A DNA stretch of 64,000 bases from Nostoc sp. C052 (GTDB lineage Bacteria > Cyanobacteriota > Cyanobacteriia > Cyanobacteriales > Nostocaceae), in the NCBI RefSeq assembly GCF_013393905.1, contig NZ_CP040272.1, positions 6,767,501 to 6,831,500 on the forward strand, given 5' to 3'. Below are positions 52,852 through 62,400 of this stretch, piece after piece. A program made the position numbers and the translations under genes. The notes beneath the pieces are model-generated. The model made no database searches and was not told where the DNA came from. It worked only from the letters and a program-made list of their open reading frames with translations. Numbering within the stretch: position 1 is the stretch's first letter; each line of letters starts with the position of its first letter.

Positions 52852-53349
52852 TCAAAGACCTATGACATACTTTTGCCATTCTGTGTGCAGTCCACTCTTA
52901 AGATGCTTGCTGACCTCGAAATAGAGACTGCTATAAGGTTGGCGGGGAGGATGACGCAAAGGCATGTGGGCTTCGTGGGGAGTCCGACTACCTTTTTTGA
53001 CATTGCAACGGACACAAGCGGTAACAATGTTCTCCCAGGTATCACCGCCGCCGCGCGATCGCGGTATTACATGATCTAGGGTCAACTCATCACCTGTGTA
53101 ACCACAGTATTGACAGGCATGACCATCACGGTGCAATATATTTCGGCGAGTCAGAGGAATTTCTTTATAAGGAACACGTACATAATGACGTAACCGGATC
53201 ACAGTCGGCAACGGGAAATCCGAGTACAGAAATTTACCGTTGTGTTCCACGCGTTCTGCTTTGCCCTTGATTAAAAGAACTACAGCGCGACGCCAACTCG
53301 TTATGTTGAGAGGTTCGTAAGAGGCGTTTAAGACTAAAACCTTCCCCAT
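52852..53349 (-). CDS. HNH endonuclease
   Basis: 165 residues. The zinc ribbon and HNH core read HACQYCGYTGDELTLDHVIPRSRGGGDTWENIVTACVRCNVKKGSRTP (about 75-124): CxxC, DH, N and CxxC are all intact. The N-terminus (VLVLNASYEPLNITSWRRAVVLL) and C-terminus (MPLRHPPRQPYSSLYFEV) fit the common single-domain cyanobacterial HNH protein. DNA cutting is expected; the biological role is unknown. Faces away from alr, whose gene is divergent. Confidence 0.9.
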   Translation of the reverse strand: MGKVLVLNASYEPLNITSWRRAVVLLIKGKAERVEHNGKFLYSDFPLPTVIRLRHYVRVPYKEIPLTRRNILHRDGHACQYCGYTGDELTLDHVIPRSRGGGDTWENIVTACVRCNVKKGSRTPHEAHMPLRHPPRQPYSSLYFEVSKHLKSGLHTEWQKYVIGL

Positions 53350-53598
53350 TATTTGCGCTCAGGGTATGAGTTTTACAATATATTAACACAAATACACCCT
53401 GCTAGGGAGATGAGAATAAATTATACTTTCGGGAGAAATCATAAATCTCAAACTCCTACTTTTACTTTAGTGCCGCAACATCTTGTATCAATTCCAATAT
53501 GAAGGTTAAACTTCCTATTTAATCTGATCTCGCTTTTAGGAGCGTGTATAGATAGATAACTTGAAAGTCTAGCCGTGGTGGGATAGGAGTCAGTACAA

Positions 53599-54786
53599 AT
53601 GTTAAGTGGCAAAGGAATCCCTGGTATAGTTCCCGATCAGCAGTGCGACACCTACGCGTGGTTTTCGCAACGAGCTTGGGTAGAAATTGATTTAGGGGCG
53701 TTGTCGTACAATGTACAGCAATTGGTACGGTTTTTATCGCCACGTACCCAGTTGATGGCAGTAGTCAAAGCTGATGCCTATGGACATGGTGCGGTGACAG
53801 TCGCCCAAACCGTAATCCAATCGGGAGCCAGTTGGCTGGGAGTGGCTACAGTTCCAGAAGCTATTCAATTGCGAGAAGGCGGGATTCAAGCGCCCATTTT
53901 GATTTTAGGGGCAACTCATACACCAGAACAGATTCATGCGATCGCACATTGGAAACTCCAGCCCACACTCTGTAACCCTAAACAAGCTTTAGTATTTTCT
54001 GATACTCTGGAATCGATGAATTATGGTTCTCCAGTACCCGTACATATCAAATTAGACACGGGAATGTCGAGGTTGGGAACTAATTGGCAACAAGCTGGCG
54101 AATTTGTGCAATTAGTCCAGCGCTTACCACATCTTTCTATTGCTAGTATTTATTCTCATTTGGCAACAGCAGATGATCCTGATACAACGGCAATGGAAGA
54201 ACAGCATAAACGATTTGAGGATGCGATCGCTCAAATCAAAGCAATGGGAATTCAAGTACCCTGCTTGCACTTGGCCAACTCAGCCGCCGCACTCACAAAT
54301 CCGGCATTGCACTACGACATTGTGCGAGTCGGTTTAGCCGTTTACGGACTTTACCCAGCACCGCATTTACAAAATGCGATCAACCTCAAGCCCGTTTTGG
54401 AACTTAGGGCACGAGTCACCCAGGTTAAAACAATTACCGCAGGAACAGCTGTTAGTTACGGTCATAAATTTATTGCCCCGCATGAACTTCGCCTTGCCGT
54501 CGTGGGCATTGGCTATGCTGATGGTGTTCCTCGCGGTCTTTCTAACAAAATGCAGGTGTTAATTCGCGGTCAGCGAGTGCCGCAAATCGGGACAATTACA
54601 ATGGATCAGTTGATGCTGGATGTGAGTGCCATCCCTAATATCCAAGAAGGAGAAGTAGTCACCTTACTAGGAGAACAGGGAAAAGAACAAATTTCAGCCG
54701 ATGATTGGGCAAAACAACTAAATACTATTTCTTGGGAAATTCTCTGCGGTTTCAAGCATCGTCTGCCTCGTGTTGCGGTTATGTAG
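53599..54786 (+). CDS. alr: Alanine racemase
   Basis: Interconverts L- and D-alanine for peptidoglycan; PLP-dependent. 395 residues. PLP Lys57 is in MAVVKADAYGHGA, and catalytic Tyr is in AGTAVSYGHKF (about 289). C-terminal signature YADGVPRGLSNK and TMDQLMLDVS are in place. The first 22 residues (MLSGKGIPGIVPDQQCDTYAW) are an N-terminal extension. ATG at 53599. Confidence 0.95.
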   Translation: MLSGKGIPGIVPDQQCDTYAWFSQRAWVEIDLGALSYNVQQLVRFLSPRTQLMAVVKADAYGHGAVTVAQTVIQSGASWLGVATVPEAIQLREGGIQAPILILGATHTPEQIHAIAHWKLQPTLCNPKQALVFSDTLESMNYGSPVPVHIKLDTGMSRLGTNWQQAGEFVQLVQRLPHLSIASIYSHLATADDPDTTAMEEQHKRFEDAIAQIKAMGIQVPCLHLANSAAALTNPALHYDIVRVGLAVYGLYPAPHLQNAINLKPVLELRARVTQVKTITAGTAVSYGHKFIAPHELRLAVVGIGYADGVPRGLSNKMQVLIRGQRVPQIGTITMDQLMLDVSAIPNIQEGEVVTLLGEQGKEQISADDWAKQLNTISWEILCGFKHRLPRVAVM

Positions 54787-54888
54787 TTGGGTATGGGGCA
54801 TTGGGAATTGTTATTCTGCCCCTGCTTTCCCTATTCACCTACTCCCTATTCCCAAAAATAATTTCTTATGGTACGATAATAAACTGAT

Positions 54889-54970
54889 GCGGATGTGGCG
54901 GAATTGGCAGACGCGCTAGATTTAGGTTCTAGTTCCGAAAGGAGTGAAGGTTCAAGTCCTTTCATCCGCA
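54889..54970 (+). tRNA. trnL-UAG: tRNA-Leu (anticodon UAG)
   Basis: 82 bases. Acceptor stem gcggatg pairs with catccgc (discriminator A at 54970; CCA is not encoded). The anticodon stem ctaga/tctag flanks loop tttaggt, anticodon TAG. The long variable arm typical of leucine tRNAs (ttccgaaaggagtgaa) and the GTTCAAGTC T-loop are present. Reads CUA and probably other CUN codons. Confidence 0.93.
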
Positions 54971-54987
54971 CTCTTAATTAGCAAAAA

Positions 54988-55019
54988 CTGCATGAGCCAA
55001 CAGGTTCATGCAGTAATTT
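54988..55019 (+). terminator. Terminator of tRNA-Leu
   Basis: Stem ctgcatga/tcatgcag (8 bp) around a 10-base loop, followed by 'taatttta', 18 bases behind the tRNA. Confidence 0.75.
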
Positions 55020-55250
55020 TATGGATACAGTCGTCATCAACTACTAGTACGAAGGTCAGTAGAGCTAGATTTTGCTGGCGTAATGAAGATTATTATCTGT
55101 GTTTTTTAGCTTTGCGATCGCTACACTTCTTGCATAATATCAAAAATAAAATCGTGTTGCTAGGGACTTTTTTTACCTGAAACTGCTATTGGGCGATGCC
55201 TTGGTTGGACTACGCCAACTCGCATCTTTTTCAAATCAAGCAACTACATA

Positions 55251-55474
55251 ACCTGAGTTCGGGTTAAGCCAGAAGCTAAAAAGCTTATTCTGTCAGGATT
55301 GAATAAAACTGGAATTGATCAAAGCAGGGATAAAAGTGGAATCATTTTATCAATAAGGTTCACAAATGAAACTAATCTCAGCAATATGTGTTATTGACAA
55401 TAGATGAAAACAGAGCTTTAGACCGAACAACGATAATTCAAGGCTTTTGAGGATTTTTTATCCCGAACTCAGGT
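55251..55474. mobile_element. MITE with 13-bp inverted ends and TACATA target duplication
   Basis: Left end acctgagttcggg (55251-55263), right end the exact inverse (55462-55474). The flanks are identical hexamers TACATA (55245-55250 and 55475-55480), and removal of the element restores the palindrome caacTACATAgttg. The interior has no long frame. The 637-base gap 54971-55607 contains this MITE, the tRNA terminator and a HIP1 site at 55117. Confidence 0.75.
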
Positions 55475-55550
55475 TACATAGTTGTGCGTTTAAATATAAA
55501 GTGTAATTTTATACGATTTTATTGATATAACAAAATGTTGGCGACAAAAA

Positions 55551-55581
55551 GATCCCCGACTTTTATAAAAAGTCGGGGATC
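55551..55581 (-). terminator. Terminator of the 155-residue gene
   Basis: Perfect stem gatccccgact/agtcggggatc with an A/T-rich loop, starting 27 bases after the stop of the gene at 55608. Confidence 0.75.
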
Positions 55582-55607
55582 TGATTTCTTGTTTAAGTAG
55601 GTGTGGA

Positions 55608-56045
55608 TTATTGCAGCAAAGGAGTTGTGCCATTACCGTTAGTTGAAGCATTGGCAATTGCAGCTTGAGTAGGTTGAGTAGTAAGAACCGCTACAAGTGG
55701 AGTAACTTTTGAAGTAGATTGTTTATTTCGTTTGCGATTGGAGCCGCCAGCTTTGGAATACTCTATACTGTTTCTGCCGTAGACAGTTGCAACTCCACTT
55801 AGCATTCGTTCAGACATTTCGGAGAGAGCTTTATCCATCTGGGTTACTGTTTTACGCGATTCTTCCAGATTGGACACCAGCGTATTATTCGCTTCTACCA
55901 TCGCACGGGTAGTGTTGATTAAGTGGTTGTAGGCTTCAATGGTTAACCCATGTCCCAAATCCAGATTTTCATCAATAGATTTAAGCAAGGCGAGACGAAG
56001 TTGGGCTTTGTCAACAGCAGCAGAACCACGAGTTTTTAAAGACAT
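55608..56045 (-). CDS. Helical hypothetical protein
   Basis: 145 residues from the ATG at 56043-56045 (MSLKTRGSAAVDKAQLRLAL), which has 'aagga' eight bases upstream; a longer frame to 56075 adds ten residues. Residues 10-100 are predicted helical with a coiled-coil pattern (LINTTRAMVEANNTLVSNLEESRKTVTQMDKAL). The Ser/Lys/Asn-rich stretch at 112-125 and the Thr/Ala-rich tail look disordered. Not recognised. The 21-bp array lies about 190 bases upstream of its start. Confidence 0.6.
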   Translation of the reverse strand: MSLKTRGSAAVDKAQLRLALLKSIDENLDLGHGLTIEAYNHLINTTRAMVEANNTLVSNLEESRKTVTQMDKALSEMSERMLSGVATVYGRNSIEYSKAGGSNRKRNKQSTSKVTPLVAVLTTQPTQAAIANASTNGNGTTPLLQ

Positions 56046-56722
56046 GAGATATCCTTTTTTTAATTCCTTTTTCAAGATAGTGGAGTATCCTTTTGTCTGA
56101 GATGGGTAGTTTTTTGGATTTATTTCATTAAAAGTTCAACGGAATAATTACGAGTTTGCCTGTGTTATTACTCATTTTTCATATCGATTTGTTGTTTGAG
56201 AATAAGTGCAATCAACAACAGTAATGACAAAATCTATAAATGCGTACCCCGAAATAACAAATGCATATCCCGAAATAACAAATGCATATCCCGAAATAAC
56301 AAATGCATATCCCGAAATAACAAATGCATATCCCGAAATAACAAATGCATATCCCGAAATAACAAATGAGTACCCCGAAATAACAAATGAGTACCCCGAA
56401 ATAACAAATGAGTATCCCGAAATAACAAATGAGTATCCCGAAATAACAAATGAGTACCCCGAAATAACAAATGAGTACCCCGAAATAACAAATGAGTACG
56501 CCAAATCTATAAATGCGTTGGCGTAGCCCTCACTTCTTTACGAGGGGCTGCGCGTAGCTTGCTTCCCCGTAAGTTTTTATCTCTAACACTGAGCGTATTG
56601 GGATATTATGCAGGATAATAGAGATGGTTCAATTAGCGTGTCTAAATTTTCATGCAGTTTGAGTGGGATGAGGCGAAAAATTTAGAGAATCTTCGCAAAC
56701 ATGAGATTGATGTCTGCGGCAA
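56046..56722. other. Gene-free region containing the 21-bp array
   Basis: 677 bases. Besides the array it contains a short repeat cluster at 56528-56570 (cctcacttctttacgagggg and following) and the brnT stump at 56652-56738, which overlaps the following gene's end. Confidence 0.5.
56230..56517. repeat. Tandem 21-bp repeat array, about 13 units
   Basis: Twelve complete 21-base units (aaatgcatatcccgaaataac and its variants) from 56239 to 56490, plus degraded ends. Both ends share the 15-mer aaatctataaatgcg (56230-56244 and 56503-56517), exactly 273 bases (13 units) apart. The first six units carry 'gca/gcg', the last six 'gag', so the array grew by block expansion. No spacers, so not CRISPR. 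All three plus frames and two minus frames stay partly open, giving 7-residue repeat peptides, but coding is not supported. Confidence 0.9.
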
Positions 56723-56738
56723 TTACTCTATTAATTGA
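56652..56738 (+). pseudogene. brnT: BrnT toxin, N-terminal stump
   Basis: 28 codons, MQFEWDEAKNLENLRKHEID then unrelated residues and a stop. The first 20 residues are the start of BrnT (ribonuclease toxin of brnT-brnA), normally about 90 residues. Everything after residue 20 is lost. No brnA antitoxin is nearby. It overlaps antisense the end of the MazF-like gene. Confidence 0.7.
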
Positions 56739-57067
56739 ATTAGATATTGACTAAGATTATGTAATAATTTTTTATGCCTTTCTGTTGATATTGTGCCAAT
56801 TGAGCCAATTATACTGTTACGAGTAATGACAGCTAAAAAACTTAATCTAATAACAGATTGACGAACTAAACCACTGGATTGAAAATCATCATCATGAGGT
56901 GAAATGATTTCGTCAAAGTTAGGAATATATTGTTTTAATTGTGTACTAATCCCACATATCAAAAAGTCTTGATATTTTGGCATTTCTCTCAAAATCAGCG
57001 TAGGACGGTTTTTTATTTCTCCATTTGCTTGAGGAATAGGAGTTAGTATTATGTTACCTTCTTTCAT
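56723..57067 (-). CDS. MazF/PemK-type toxin
   Basis: 114 residues. GNIILTPIPQANGEIKNRPTLIL at the N-terminus and SVIRLSFLAVITRNSIIGSIGTIS in the middle are typical of the MazF/PemK (CcdB-like fold) endoribonuclease toxins, here the cyanobacterial subtype. It starts 14 bases inside the end of the preceding DUF2281-like gene, an antitoxin-then-toxin arrangement. Confidence 0.8.
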   Translation of the reverse strand: MKEGNIILTPIPQANGEIKNRPTLILREMPKYQDFLICGISTQLKQYIPNFDEIISPHDDDFQSSGLVRQSVIRLSFLAVITRNSIIGSIGTISTERHKKLLHNLSQYLIQLIE

Positions 57068-57323
57068 AATTAGGGTTATATTCTTTAATTGATTCTATGG
57101 CATATTCTGGTTCATCTTCTGCATAACATTGATTTAAGTTATTTAAAGAGAAGGATTGCCAATTTTCTCTTTCTTCTGTATTGGTTTCTAAAACGGTTAC
57201 ATCTTCGACTTGTGGAAGTGTTGAAGATTTAGTGATTAAATATTCGGCATAATGTAAAAGTTCAATTTTCAGGGAACTGGGCAAATTTTCTATGATTTTC
57301 CATAGGGCTGTTTCGGTACTCAT
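57054..57323 (-). CDS. DUF2281-like antitoxin
   Basis: 89 residues. The N-terminal MSTETALWKIIENLPSSLKIELLHYAEYLI is the DUF2281 helical motif that in cyanobacteria precedes toxin genes; the C-terminal half is acidic and likely binds the toxin. Overlaps the MazF-type gene by 14 bases. The pair forms a type II toxin-antitoxin module. Confidence 0.75.
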   Translation of the reverse strand: MSTETALWKIIENLPSSLKIELLHYAEYLITKSSTLPQVEDVTVLETNTEERENWQSFSLNNLNQCYAEDEPEYAIESIKEYNPNYERR

Positions 57324-57671
57324 AATTACTCCTTTTGGAATTTATAAGGATTAATATTACTTATTATTTTGATTGTAAGGTACAAGATCGGCGATGCCTA
57401 GGTTGGGCTGCGCCTACGCACTATTTTATAGGAGTGATGTCTGCGACGAGGAAGGCGATAAGCCTAACGGCATAGCTTCTCTACGAGAGGCTGCGCCAAC
57501 GCTTACCGCAAAATCAGTATATTGTCTGTTCACAAGTAAAAAACACTCATCCACGAGGTTCTTTCATTGTCAGAAACACATCATTTATGATGAAATGCTA
57601 CACTTTTCTGGAATTTAGGGTGTTGGTGTTGAATTTATCTCATGATAAAGTTGTGTATCACGCCCTTACCC
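57324..57671. repeat. Intergenic region with short interspersed repeats
   Basis: 348 bases between the divergent toxin-antitoxin module and the CHAT gene. 57390-57420 and 57469-57512 carry 'ggcgatgcctaggttgggct' and 'cttctctacgagaggctgcg' units. An open plus frame through them (57394-57618) is a repeat artefact. Confidence 0.6.
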
Positions 57672-58250
57672 ATGAATGAACAGCGTCAGCAAGCGTATCT
57701 CAACCTCATTCAACGCCTGTTGAATTGCCGTACTAACGATGAATTCCAAGAAACTTTGGCAGGAAACCAAGAATTAGTAGATATTGGCTTCTTGCAGACA
57801 ATAGAAGCAGAAGCACAGAGGTTTTCACAGCAAGGGGATGAGACGAGAGCGAATTGGTTGCAAAGTTTGGCAATGCAACTAGGGGAAGGGTTGAATGAAG
57901 TAGATTTGCAATCGCTCAGTGAAGAAGAGAAACAGGCATATTTCCAATTCTTGATGGACGTACTACAAGCAACCGCAGACAGTAGTGGTGATTCTCAGGT
58001 AGTTTACCCCTTGCTGGCAAAGAATACAGACAAACTTGACGGAGTGTTAGCAGAAATATTGCGCCGTTGGGGGACAAATAGACTTGGGGAAGCGAAAGCA
58101 GATGAAGCAGAATATTTAGCAGCATTTATTGTTAAATTTAGCAATCTAATTCAGCAATTCCCATTGGGTAGCAAAGCTAGCAATATGGAAATTGCCATCA
58201 CTGGCTATGAAGTCGCTTTAACTGTCTACACCAGAGAAGCTTTGCCTATT
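57672..58250 (+). pseudogene. CHAT-TPR protein gene, 5' fragment (split by insertion sequence)
   Basis: First 193 codons (from ATG at 57672; an ATG at 57642 is also in frame) of a protein whose rest starts at 59402. The reading MNEQRQQAYLNLIQRLLNCRT... ends ...VALTVYTREALPI and then runs into the insertion sequence (a stop follows eleven bases on). The fragment is helical, the N-terminal cap seen before the repeats in cyanobacterial CHAT-TPR proteins. Joining codon 58248-58250 to 59402 restores an open frame of about 1400 residues. Confidence 0.85.
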
Positions 58251-58424
58251 AGACTTATCCGCAAAATGTAAATGCTTACTGTGAATGGGTTTGAGCAATT
58301 CAGATTGAATAGGCGATCGCTATCTTACTCTACGAGAAAATAGGTGTTTGGCGGCATTCTGAGACAAAAAATTAAAATTAGAGTAAAAAGTACAAAACGA
58401 TGAAATCAATTTCAGGATAAAAAA

Positions 58425-58841
58425 TTAAGTATTAATGGTTAAGGATACTAAGCGATTAAGTCTTAACCTAATCAGCCCACAAACTGCCAGAATTACCTGA
58501 CTATATCGATGACGAGCGAGACGGAATTTTTCCGAGGCTACTCGAAATATTTTTACCCGACATATCATGTGTTCAACGGCAATTCTGCGAGACGAAAGTT
58601 GTTTATTCTCTTGTTTTTGGAATTCCGAAATTTCTGTATTCTTTCGTTTCTTATGAGGTGTGGTAATGGCATCATCTCCAATATAGGCCTTATCACCTAT
58701 AAACCTTTGTGAGTCAGCAAATTTATTCCGAGTATCTCGAAATAAATTAATATCACTTGTTTTTCCCAGCATTCCCACACAGATATCTACAATATCTTCA
58801 CCACCTGGTAAGACAATAAACTGGTTTTTTAGAGTATGCAT
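58425..58841 (-). CDS. IS5-family transposase, second frame (C-terminal part)
   Basis: 138 residues with the DDE_Tnp_4 catalytic segment: second Asp in FIGDKAYIGDD and the Glu in RIAVEHMICRVKIF. It begins MHTLKNQFIVLP directly at the frameshift point. Alone it lacks the first Asp and would be inactive. Both frames have no internal stop, so the element may still be functional. Confidence 0.85.
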   Translation of the reverse strand: MHTLKNQFIVLPGGEDIVDICVGMLGKTSDINLFRDTRNKFADSQRFIGDKAYIGDDAITTPHKKRKNTEISEFQKQENKQLSSRRIAVEHMICRVKIFRVASEKFRLARHRYSQVILAVCGLIRLRLNRLVSLTINT

Positions 58842-59332
58842 TTTTTTCTTACCAGAGTAATATCTTTTTGTTCTTGATAGTCTACAGGTCTCGCTGTAGC
58901 CTGTTCTGCACTATCAACAATTAATTCATACTCGGACAGCATTTGCTGCAATTCTTGATATTTTTGACTATCTACTGACGCTTCTTCTATTTGAGATGCT
59001 GGTAAAATTTCTCTCAAAATATCTACCCAATAGTTAAAAGCATCATTCGCTTTTGTTTTGGAAATATCAAAGAGTAACCCTAAAATTTCAAAAATTGGTT
59101 TTTGTCTGAGGTAAACTAGACACAAGCATATTCCTTCTTTCGGTGACATCTCTGGTTTGCGTCCGCCTCCCTTGGCAATAATCCGAACTTTATTTTTTTC
59201 AATTTCTGCTTGTTTCTCTCTATGCCTTTTTTCCGCTAAGGATACCAATGCTAAAAACTGGTCATAATTAATCCCTATTAATCGTTTTGCTTCGTGGGGA
59301 TGTGATTCAATTCTTGCTAAAGGGTTTGTCAT
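58829..59332 (-). CDS. IS5-family transposase, first frame (N-terminal part)
   Basis: 167 residues. Contains a helix-turn-helix region (SPKEGICLCLVYLRQKPIFEILGLLFDISKTKANDAFNYW) and the first catalytic Asp in the VDSAEQATARP motif. It ends VRKKCIL right after an A7 run (58841-58847). The second frame carries the rest of the catalytic domain; -1 frameshifting would fuse the two into an about 300-residue enzyme. Confidence 0.85.
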   Translation of the reverse strand: MTNPLARIESHPHEAKRLIGINYDQFLALVSLAEKRHREKQAEIEKNKVRIIAKGGGRKPEMSPKEGICLCLVYLRQKPIFEILGLLFDISKTKANDAFNYWVDILREILPASQIEEASVDSQKYQELQQMLSEYELIVDSAEQATARPVDYQEQKDITLVRKKCIL

Positions 59333-59401
59333 ATTATCTACATATAATTTTTACTCCGTTTTTTATTATCCCACTTTGTTTATATTAAGGATAAGTCTAT
59401 T

Positions 59402-62400
59402 GATTGGGCAATGACGCAAAATAATCTTGCTGCTGCCTACACCGATAGAATAAAAGGAGACGGAGCAGATAACATCGAAATTGCGATCGCTGCTTATACT
59501 GCTGCTTTAACTGTCTACACCAGGGAAGCTTTGCCTATTGATTGGGCAATGACGCAAAATAATCTCGCAATTGCCTACAGCGATAGAATTAAAGGAGACA
59601 TAGCAGATAACATCGAACAGGCAATCGCGGCTTCTACTGCTGCTTTAACTGTCAGAACCAGAGAAGCTTTGCCTGTTGATTGGGCAGCAACGCAAAATAA
59701 TCTCGCAAATGCCTACAGCGATAGAATTAAAGGAGGCAGGGCAGATAACATCGAAAAAGCGATCGCTGCTTATACTGCTGCTTTAACTGTCAGAACCAGG
59801 GAAGCTTTGCCTTTAGATTGGGCAGCGACGCAAAATAATCTCGCAATTGCCTACAGAGGGAGAATCAAAGGAGACAGGGCAGATAACATCGAAATTGCGA
59901 TCGCTGCTTATACTGCTGCTTTAACTGTCAGAACCAGGGAAGCTTTGCCTTTAGATTGGGCAGCGACGCAAAATAATCTCGCAATTGCCTATAGCGATAG
60001 AATCAAAGGAGACAGGGCAGATAACATCGAAATTGCGATCGCTGCTTATACTGCTGCTTTAACTGTCTACATCAGGGAAGCTTTGCCTATTGATTGGGCA
60101 ATGACGCAAAATAATCTCGCAAATGCCTACAGGGAGAGAATCAAAGGAGACAGAGCAGATAACATCGAAAATGCGATCGCGGCTTTTACTGCTGCTTTAA
60201 CTGTCAGAACCAGGGAAGCTTTGCCTATTGATTGGGCAGCAACGCAAAATAATCTTGGACTTGCCTACAGCGATAGAATTAAAGGAGACATGGCAGATAA
60301 CATCGAACAGGCAATCGCTGCTTATACTGCTGCTTTAACTGTCTACATCAGGGAAGCTTTGCCTCAATATTGGGCAGCAACGCAAAATAATCTTGGACTT
60401 GCCTACAGCGATAGAATCAAAGGAGACAGGGCAGATAACATCGAAATTGCGATCACTGCTTATACTGCTGCTTTAACTGTCTATACCAGAGAAGCTTTGC
60501 CTTTAGATTGGGCAATGACGCAAAATAATCTTGCAAGTGCCTACAGAGAGAGAATTAAAGGAGACATAGCAGATAACATCGAAATTGCGATCACTGCTTA
60601 TACTGCTGCTTTAACTGTCAGAACCAGTGAAGCTTTGCCTATTGATTGGGCAATGACGCAAAATAATCTCGCAATTGCCTACAGCGATAGAATTAAAGGA
60701 GACATAGCAGATAACATCGAACAGGCAATCGCTGCTTATACTGCTGCTTTAACTGTCAGAACCAGGGAAGCTTTGCCTATTGATTGGGCAGCAACGCAAA
60801 ATAATCTTGGACTTGCCTACAGCGATAGAATCAAAGGGGACAGGGCAGATAACATCGAAATTGCGATCGCGGCTTTTACTGCTGCTTTAACTGTCTACAC
60901 CAGGGAAGCTTTGCCTTTAGATTGGGCATTGACGCAAAATAATCTCGCAATTGCCTACAGCAATAGAATTAAAGGAGACAGGGCAGATAACATCGAAATT
61001 GCGATCGCGGCTTTTACTGCTGCTTTAACTATCTACACCAGGGAAGCTTTGCCTTTAGATTGGGCATTGACGCAAAATAATCTCGCAATTGCCTACAGCA
61101 ATAGAATTAAAGGAGACAGGGCAGATAACATCGAACAGGCAATCGCTGCTTATACTGCTGCTTTAACTGTCAGAACCAGAGAAGCTTTGCCTCAATATTG
61201 GGCAATGACGCAAAATAATCTCGCAAATGCCTACACCGATAGAATTAAAGGAGATAGGGCAGATAACATCGAAATTGCGATCGCTGCTTATACTGCTGCT
61301 TTAACTATCAGAACCAGAGAAGCTTTGCCTATTGATTGGGCAGAAACTTTGTTCGGACTGGGAATTGCTTATCAAAATGCAAACAAGTTTGATTTAGCAT
61401 ACAATACTTTTAAATCTGCTATTGTCACCATAGAATCTTTACGAGAAGAAATAGTATCTGGTGAAGAAAGTAAACGCAAACAAGCGGAACACTTTAACGA
61501 AGTTTATAGCCGCATGGTAGAACTTTGCAGGGAATTAGATAATATTACAGCAGCGATTGAATATGTTGAACGTAGTAAAACCCGTAATTTGGTTGAGCAA
61601 ATCCTCGAACGTGACTCTAAAACTATCTTCCCTTCAGAAGTATTCACTCAATTAGAAAAATACAGGGATGAAATAGCCGTAGGACAATCTCAAATCCAAA
61701 ACGGCAAAGCTGAAAATACAAAAGTTTTAGCACAACATCTTCAACAGTTGCGACAGCAGCGAAATGAATTGCAAGACAGCTATTTACCAGTTGGTTATAG
61801 TTTCAAATTTGACTCATTCAGAGCTACTTTGGATGAGCATACAGCCATTATTGAGTGGTATATTGTCAACGATAAAATCCTGGTGTTTATTGTCACAAAG
61901 CAAGGAGAGGTAACTGTTTGGCAATCTCAACCAGAAGACAGAGAAGCTTTGAGAAATTGGGCAATTCAATATTTGCAGAATTACTACGGTCAAAAAGACC
62001 AATGGCAGAATAGCTTAGGGGAAGAACTCGAAAAATTAGCTTTGATTCTGCACATTGATGAAATATTAACCCAGATACCAAAGCACTGCGATAAAATCAT
62101 CCTAATTCCCCATACTGCCCTGCATTTATTCCCCCTTCATGCAATTCCAGTAAATCAAAATTCTGAAAATTCGTCTTGTCTTCTGGATTTATTTGCTGGT
62201 GGTGTGAGCTATGCACCCAGTTGTCAACTACTGCAACAAGTACAACAGCGACAACGTCCTGATTTTCAATCTCTATTTGCAATTCAAAATCCTACAGAAG
62301 ACCTGAATTACACCAATTTGGAAGTAGAAAGCATATTATCTTACTTTCCCTCCCATCAAGTATTATCCAAAAAACAAGCCACAAAAGCTGCCTTATCCCA

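Larger units (their letters stand above)
58251..59398 (-). mobile_element. IS5-family insertion sequence, 1148 bp
   Basis: Inverted ends AGACTTATCC at 58251-58260 and its inverse at 59389-59398; direct 3-bp repeat ATT at 58248-58250 and 59399-59401. Two overlapping minus-strand genes fill it. The boundaries could be shifted by one base, because the ends can also be read as an 11-bp inverted repeat. The 3-bp ANT-type target duplication is compatible with the ISL2 group of the IS5 family. Inserted in the first repeat block of the CHAT-TPR gene. Confidence 0.9.

Noticed and set aside
53519..53743. 74-codon minus-strand frame overlapping the start of alr.
   Set aside because: Antisense to a well-supported gene and no family resemblance.
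56230..56517. CRISPR array.
   Set aside because: Units are contiguous 21-mers with no unique spacers and no cas genes nearby.
56172..56526. Open frames of 85-110 codons on both strands through the 21-bp array, giving 7-residue repeat peptides (NAYPEIT or YSFVISG).
   Set aside because: A 21-bp period without stops keeps several frames open at once. There is no ribosome-binding site, and the unit differences do not favour silent changes in any frame.
57394..57618. 74-codon plus-strand frame before the CHAT gene.
   Set aside because: It is made almost entirely of interspersed repeat sequence that occurs in other intergenic gaps.
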